Shown here: positions 4,801 to 7,201 of the stretch, in pieces
How positions within the stretch are numbered: the first letter of the stretch is position 1
Layout: each line of letters opens with the position of its first letter
NCBI GenBank assembly: GCA_015486475.1
Contig: WFRO01000528.1
Coordinates: forward strand, 1 to 7,201
From: Bacteroidales bacterium
Lineage (GTDB): Bacteria; Bacteroidota; Bacteroidia; Bacteroidales; VadinHA17
DNA: 7,201 bases
Direction: 5' to 3'
The notes under the pieces: generated by a model
The model's database searches: none
Told to the model about the DNA's origin: nothing
What the model saw: the letters and a program-made list of their open reading frames with translations, nothing else
Translations under genes and position numbers: made by a program

Positions 4801-6321
4801 ATGATTAAAAAGATTCTGATCGCTAACCGGGGCGAGATCGCGCTTCGTATCATCAGATCCTGCAAGGAGTTACAAATCCAATCCGTTGCCGTCTTCTCAG
4901 ATATCGATCGCTATGCCATGCATGTGCGTTTTGCCGATGAGGCCTACCCCATTGGGCCGGCCCCCTCGTCAGAGAGCTATCTGAACATGGACAAGATCCT
5001 GGAAGTAGCCAGGAAGAGCGGTGCGGATGCGATCCATCCCGGTTACGGGTTCTTATCCGAAAACGCGGAGTTTGCCGAGAAGGTAAAAGCCGCCGGGCTG
5101 ATCTTTATCGGCCCCGACCCGGAAGCCATCCGTACCATGGGCGACAAGATCACAGCCCGTAAGAAGATGATCGCTTCCGGCGTTCCGGTAGTACCGGGTA
5201 CCGAGCAGGTTATCAGCAGTGAAGAAGAAGCCCGCCGGATCATCCGGGAAACAGGTCTGCCGGTCATGCTGAAAGCCTCCGCCGGCGGCGGCGGCAAAGG
5301 CATGCGCCTGGTATATAAAGAGGAAGACCTGATGCGTGCCCTGCGGGCCGCCCGCTCTGAAGCGGGTACCGCCTTTGGGAATGATGCCGTATATATAGAA
5401 AGGTATATCGAATCTCCCCATCACATCGAGTTCCAGATCCTCGGCGACCAGCATGGTAACTACATCCACCTGGGAGAACGGGAATGCTCGGTGCAGCGCC
5501 GTCATCAGAAAGTGATCGAGGAATCCCCCTCGCCCCTGATGACCCCGGAACTGCGTGAAGAGATGGGAGAGACTGCCATAGCTGCCGCCCGTGCCGTCGA
5601 CTATGTGGGGGCCGGCACCATCGAGTTCCTCGTGGACGACAACCTCAACTATTACTTCCTGGAGATGAACACCCGCCTGCAGGTGGAACATCCCGTCACC
5701 GAGATGGTGGTGGGCATCGACCTGGTGAAAGAGCAGATCCTCATCGCCCAGGGAGAAAAACTGAACTATGCCCAGGAAGATGTCTGCCAAAAAGGTCATG
5801 CCGTAGAGTGCAGGATCTATGCGGAAGACCCCAATAAGAACTTTATGCCCTCACCGGGGAAGATCAGAAGACTGAGAAAACCCCACGGTCCGGGCGTCAG
5901 GGTGGACGACTATGTCTACGAGGGCTACAAGATCCCCATCTATTACGACCCGATGATCTCGAAGCTGATCACCTACGGCGCAAACCGCAAAGAAGCCATT
6001 CAACGTATGATCAGGGCCCTCAACGAATACCGCATCGTGGGAGTGAAAACCTCCATCCCCTTCCTGAAGAAGATCATGAAGAACAAACATTTTCAGGAAG
6101 AGTTGTATAATACCCACTTCATAGAAACATACCGGAAAGAACTCTTTGCCAAAGAACACACCCCCAAAGAAGAAGAAGTGGAGGACCTGGCAGCCATAAC
6201 GGCACTGATACAATACCTGGAGGACAGGAAAGCCACCATTGATGAGACCTCGGCTATCCCTGAATTCCGGAGTGCCTGGCGTGACTTTGGCAGAAAACAG
6301 GCAGTTCTTTCACGTATCTGA
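4801..6321 (+). CDS. accC: Biotin carboxylase subunit of an acyl-CoA carboxylase
   Basis: 506 residues. Uses ATP and bicarbonate to carboxylate the biotin on the carrier protein, the first half-reaction of acetyl-, propionyl- or other acyl-CoA carboxylases; cytoplasmic. The N-terminal domain begins KKILIANRGEIALRI and continues to HPGYGFLSENAEF. The ATP-grasp domain has Lys158 and the glycine loop SAGGGGKGMR (160-169). The active-site run EMNTRLQVEHP places Glu288, Asn290, Arg292, Gln294, Val295 and Glu296 at the same numbers as in E. coli AccC, and Arg338 of VECRIYAEDP also matches. YYDPMISKLI (381-390) belongs to the C-terminal domain. About 55 residues beyond the usual ~450-residue AccC end form a charged, probably helical tail (KEEEVEDLA onward), as in subunits of propionyl-CoA-type carboxylases. 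It is the first gene of the operon; its stop is 10 bases before the carrier gene. The symbol follows the fold: the neighbours suggest propionyl-CoA carboxylase rather than fatty-acid-synthesis acetyl-CoA carboxylase. Confidence 0.95.
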   Translation: MIKKILIANRGEIALRIIRSCKELQIQSVAVFSDIDRYAMHVRFADEAYPIGPAPSSESYLNMDKILEVARKSGADAIHPGYGFLSENAEFAEKVKAAGLIFIGPDPEAIRTMGDKITARKKMIASGVPVVPGTEQVISSEEEARRIIRETGLPVMLKASAGGGGKGMRLVYKEEDLMRALRAARSEAGTAFGNDAVYIERYIESPHHIEFQILGDQHGNYIHLGERECSVQRRHQKVIEESPSPLMTPELREEMGETAIAAARAVDYVGAGTIEFLVDDNLNYYFLEMNTRLQVEHPVTEMVVGIDLVKEQILIAQGEKLNYAQEDVCQKGHAVECRIYAEDPNKNFMPSPGKIRRLRKPHGPGVRVDDYVYEGYKIPIYYDPMISKLITYGANRKEAIQRMIRALNEYRIVGVKTSIPFLKKIMKNKHFQEELYNTHFIETYRKELFAKEHTPKEEEVEDLAAITALIQYLEDRKATIDETSAIPEFRSAWRDFGRKQAVLSRI

Positions 6322-6331
6322 ACACAACGAC

Positions 6332-6844
6332 ATGACTCCTTTGGAAATAGAACTCAAGGGCAGGACCGTCCAGGCTGAGATCCTGGAAAGGAATGGTCAT
6401 TTTATCACGGCCTCCATCGACGGTAAGATCTATGAGATCGACCTGCAACAAATGGAATCCGGCATCTACTCCATCCTGCACAAGGGAAAATCCTATGAGA
6501 TGGAGATCACCCGGAATAAAAAGAAGAACAACTACTCCGTGCAGACCAATGGCCACGACTGGGATATCCAGATCGTCGATGCCGAGATACGCTACCAGCG
6601 CAACCACAGCAAAGGGAAGCTGGCCAGCAACATCAATCATATCTCCTCCCCCATGCCGGGCAAGGTTGTAGGTATTCCCGTCAAGCCGGGCCAGGAGGTC
6701 AAGGAAGGGGAAACGGTCATCATCATCTCGGCCATGAAAATGGAGAGCGAATACAAAGCTCCCAAAGACGGCCGCATTGAGAAGGTCAACGTAAAAGAAG
6801 GAGATAACATCGAAGGGAACCAGGTACTGATCACCCTGGAGTAG
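6332..6844 (+). CDS. Biotin carboxyl carrier protein of the acyl-CoA carboxylase
   Basis: 170 residues. Carries the covalently bound biotin that shuttles CO2 between the biotin carboxylase and the carboxyltransferase. The C-terminal ~70 residues are a biotinyl/lipoyl domain: SPMPGKVVGI, then ISAMKMESEY with the biotinylated Lys136, 34 residues from the C-terminus as is usual. Residues 1-~95 (MTPLEIELKGRTVQAEI, DGKIYEIDLQQ, KSYEMEI) look like a beta-rich domain that may dock to the biotin carboxylase, joined to the biotinyl domain by a basic stretch (RNHSKGKLASN). I chose ATG 6332, 10 bases after the biotin carboxylase stop; the frame is open upstream to 6239, but that would overlap the preceding gene by 83 bases and add 31 residues unlike this family. 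It is probably co-transcribed with both neighbours and a substrate for biotin-protein ligase BirA, which is not in the window. Confidence 0.93.
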   Translation: MTPLEIELKGRTVQAEILERNGHFITASIDGKIYEIDLQQMESGIYSILHKGKSYEMEITRNKKKNNYSVQTNGHDWDIQIVDAEIRYQRNHSKGKLASNINHISSPMPGKVVGIPVKPGQEVKEGETVIIISAMKMESEYKAPKDGRIEKVNVKEGDNIEGNQVLITLE

Positions 6845-6901
6845 ACACCTGCTCTCAGGTTGGGGACCATTCATCATCCATTCATCACAAAGGTTACTAT
6901 T

Positions 6902-7201
6902 ATGTCAACACTTGAAGATAAATTCAGGATCCTGGAAGAAAAGAACCGACAGGCCGAGCTGGGAGGCGGAGAAGAGCGGATCGAGAAACTGCATAAAACC
7001 GGACGGAAAACAGCCCGTGAACGTATCGATATCCTGCTTGACCCCGGCACCTTTGTCGAGATAGACAAGCTGGTGGTACATCACTGTACCGATTTCGGTA
7101 TGGAAAAGCAGAAGATCCCGGGCGACGGTATCGTTTCGGGTTATGGCAAGATCGACGGCAGGCTGGTATACGTCTTTGCCTACGATTTCACTGTTTTCGG
7201 A
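6902..7201 (+). CDS. Carboxyltransferase subunit of acyl-CoA carboxylase / methylmalonyl-CoA decarboxylase (5' part)
   Basis: The first 100 codons are present; the gene runs off the right edge (full-length family members have about 510-520 residues). It starts MSTLEDKFRILEEK, followed by GGGEERIEKLHKTGRKTARERI and LLDPGTFVEIDKLVVH, then GDGIVSGYGKIDGRLVYVF and YDFTVFG, the ordered N-terminal signatures of the PccB/MmdA carboxyltransferase family. The family transfers CO2 from carboxybiotin to an acyl-CoA such as propionyl-CoA, or runs in reverse in methylmalonyl-CoA decarboxylase. The start is 57 bases after the carrier stop; AAAGG lies about 11 bases upstream as a possible ribosome site. Order biotin carboxylase, carrier, carboxyltransferase indicates one complex. 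Direction of the reaction and acyl specificity cannot be decided here: no membrane decarboxylase subunits, mutase or epimerase are in view. Confidence 0.93.
   Translation, partial: MSTLEDKFRILEEKNRQAELGGGEERIEKLHKTGRKTARERIDILLDPGTFVEIDKLVVHHCTDFGMEKQKIPGDGIVSGYGKIDGRLVYVFAYDFTVFG

Noticed and set aside
5053..5799. Long - strand open frames inside the biotin carboxylase gene
   Set aside because: Antisense shadows of a strongly conserved + strand enzyme.
6239..6331. Upstream in-frame ATG extending the biotin carrier protein by 31 residues
   Set aside because: The extension overlaps the coding sequence of biotin carboxylase by 83 bases, and its residues merely read the other frame. ATG 6332 gives normal spacing and a normal family N-terminus.

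Overview
The window looks like chromosomal DNA from a member of the Bacteroidota, probably of the Bacteroidales/Marinilabiliales type. The basis is three perfect TAnnTTTG -7 promoter boxes upstream of transcription units, genes that mostly lack strong Shine-Dalgarno sites, an S-L-A|Q signal peptide on the secreted enzyme, intergenic C/G-rich hairpin repeats, and a three-gene acyl-CoA carboxylase cluster of the kind common in this phylum. The genus assignment is not supported by anything I can see.

Left part, + strand: the C-terminal end of a probable outer-membrane beta-barrel protein (to 418), then a 112-base gap holding a promoter box and a GC-rich leader hairpin, then a complete secreted glycoside hydrolase family 2 enzyme (531-2816). 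The enzyme carries both catalytic glutamates and, unusually, two hydrophobic segments at its C-terminus.

Middle: a convergent 445-base gap (2817-3261) contains no gene. It does hold an 8-bp tandem repeat, an inverted pair of REP-like elements, smaller repeats and a strong 38-nt hairpin. On the - strand follows a complete SRAP-family (YedK/HMCES-like) abasic-site DNA repair protein (3996 to 3262). The gap upstream of it (3997-4800, about 800 bases) is not protein coding in my reading. On the - strand it contains a textbook Bacteroidota promoter (4547-4577), about 530 bases of GC-rich sequence rich in short hairpins (three closed by GCAA tetraloops), and a textbook intrinsic terminator (4011-4056) that ends only about 15 bases before the SRAP start codon. 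I interpret this as a large structured noncoding RNA that I cannot assign to a known family. It is either free-standing or a terminator-controlled leader of the SRAP gene. Next to its promoter lies a perfect 26-bp palindrome made of inverted DnaA-box-like 9-mers.

Right part, + strand: a promoter at 4768 and a tight operon encoding biotin carboxylase (4801-6321), biotin carboxyl carrier protein (6332-6844) and the start of the carboxyltransferase subunit (6902 to beyond the window). Together these make a propionyl-/acyl-CoA carboxylase or the cytoplasmic part of a methylmalonyl-CoA decarboxylase. Biotin carboxylase charges the carrier's biotin with CO2 and the carboxyltransferase moves it to or from an acyl-CoA.

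The item most worth following up is the 4012-4542 RNA candidate with its flanking palindrome.
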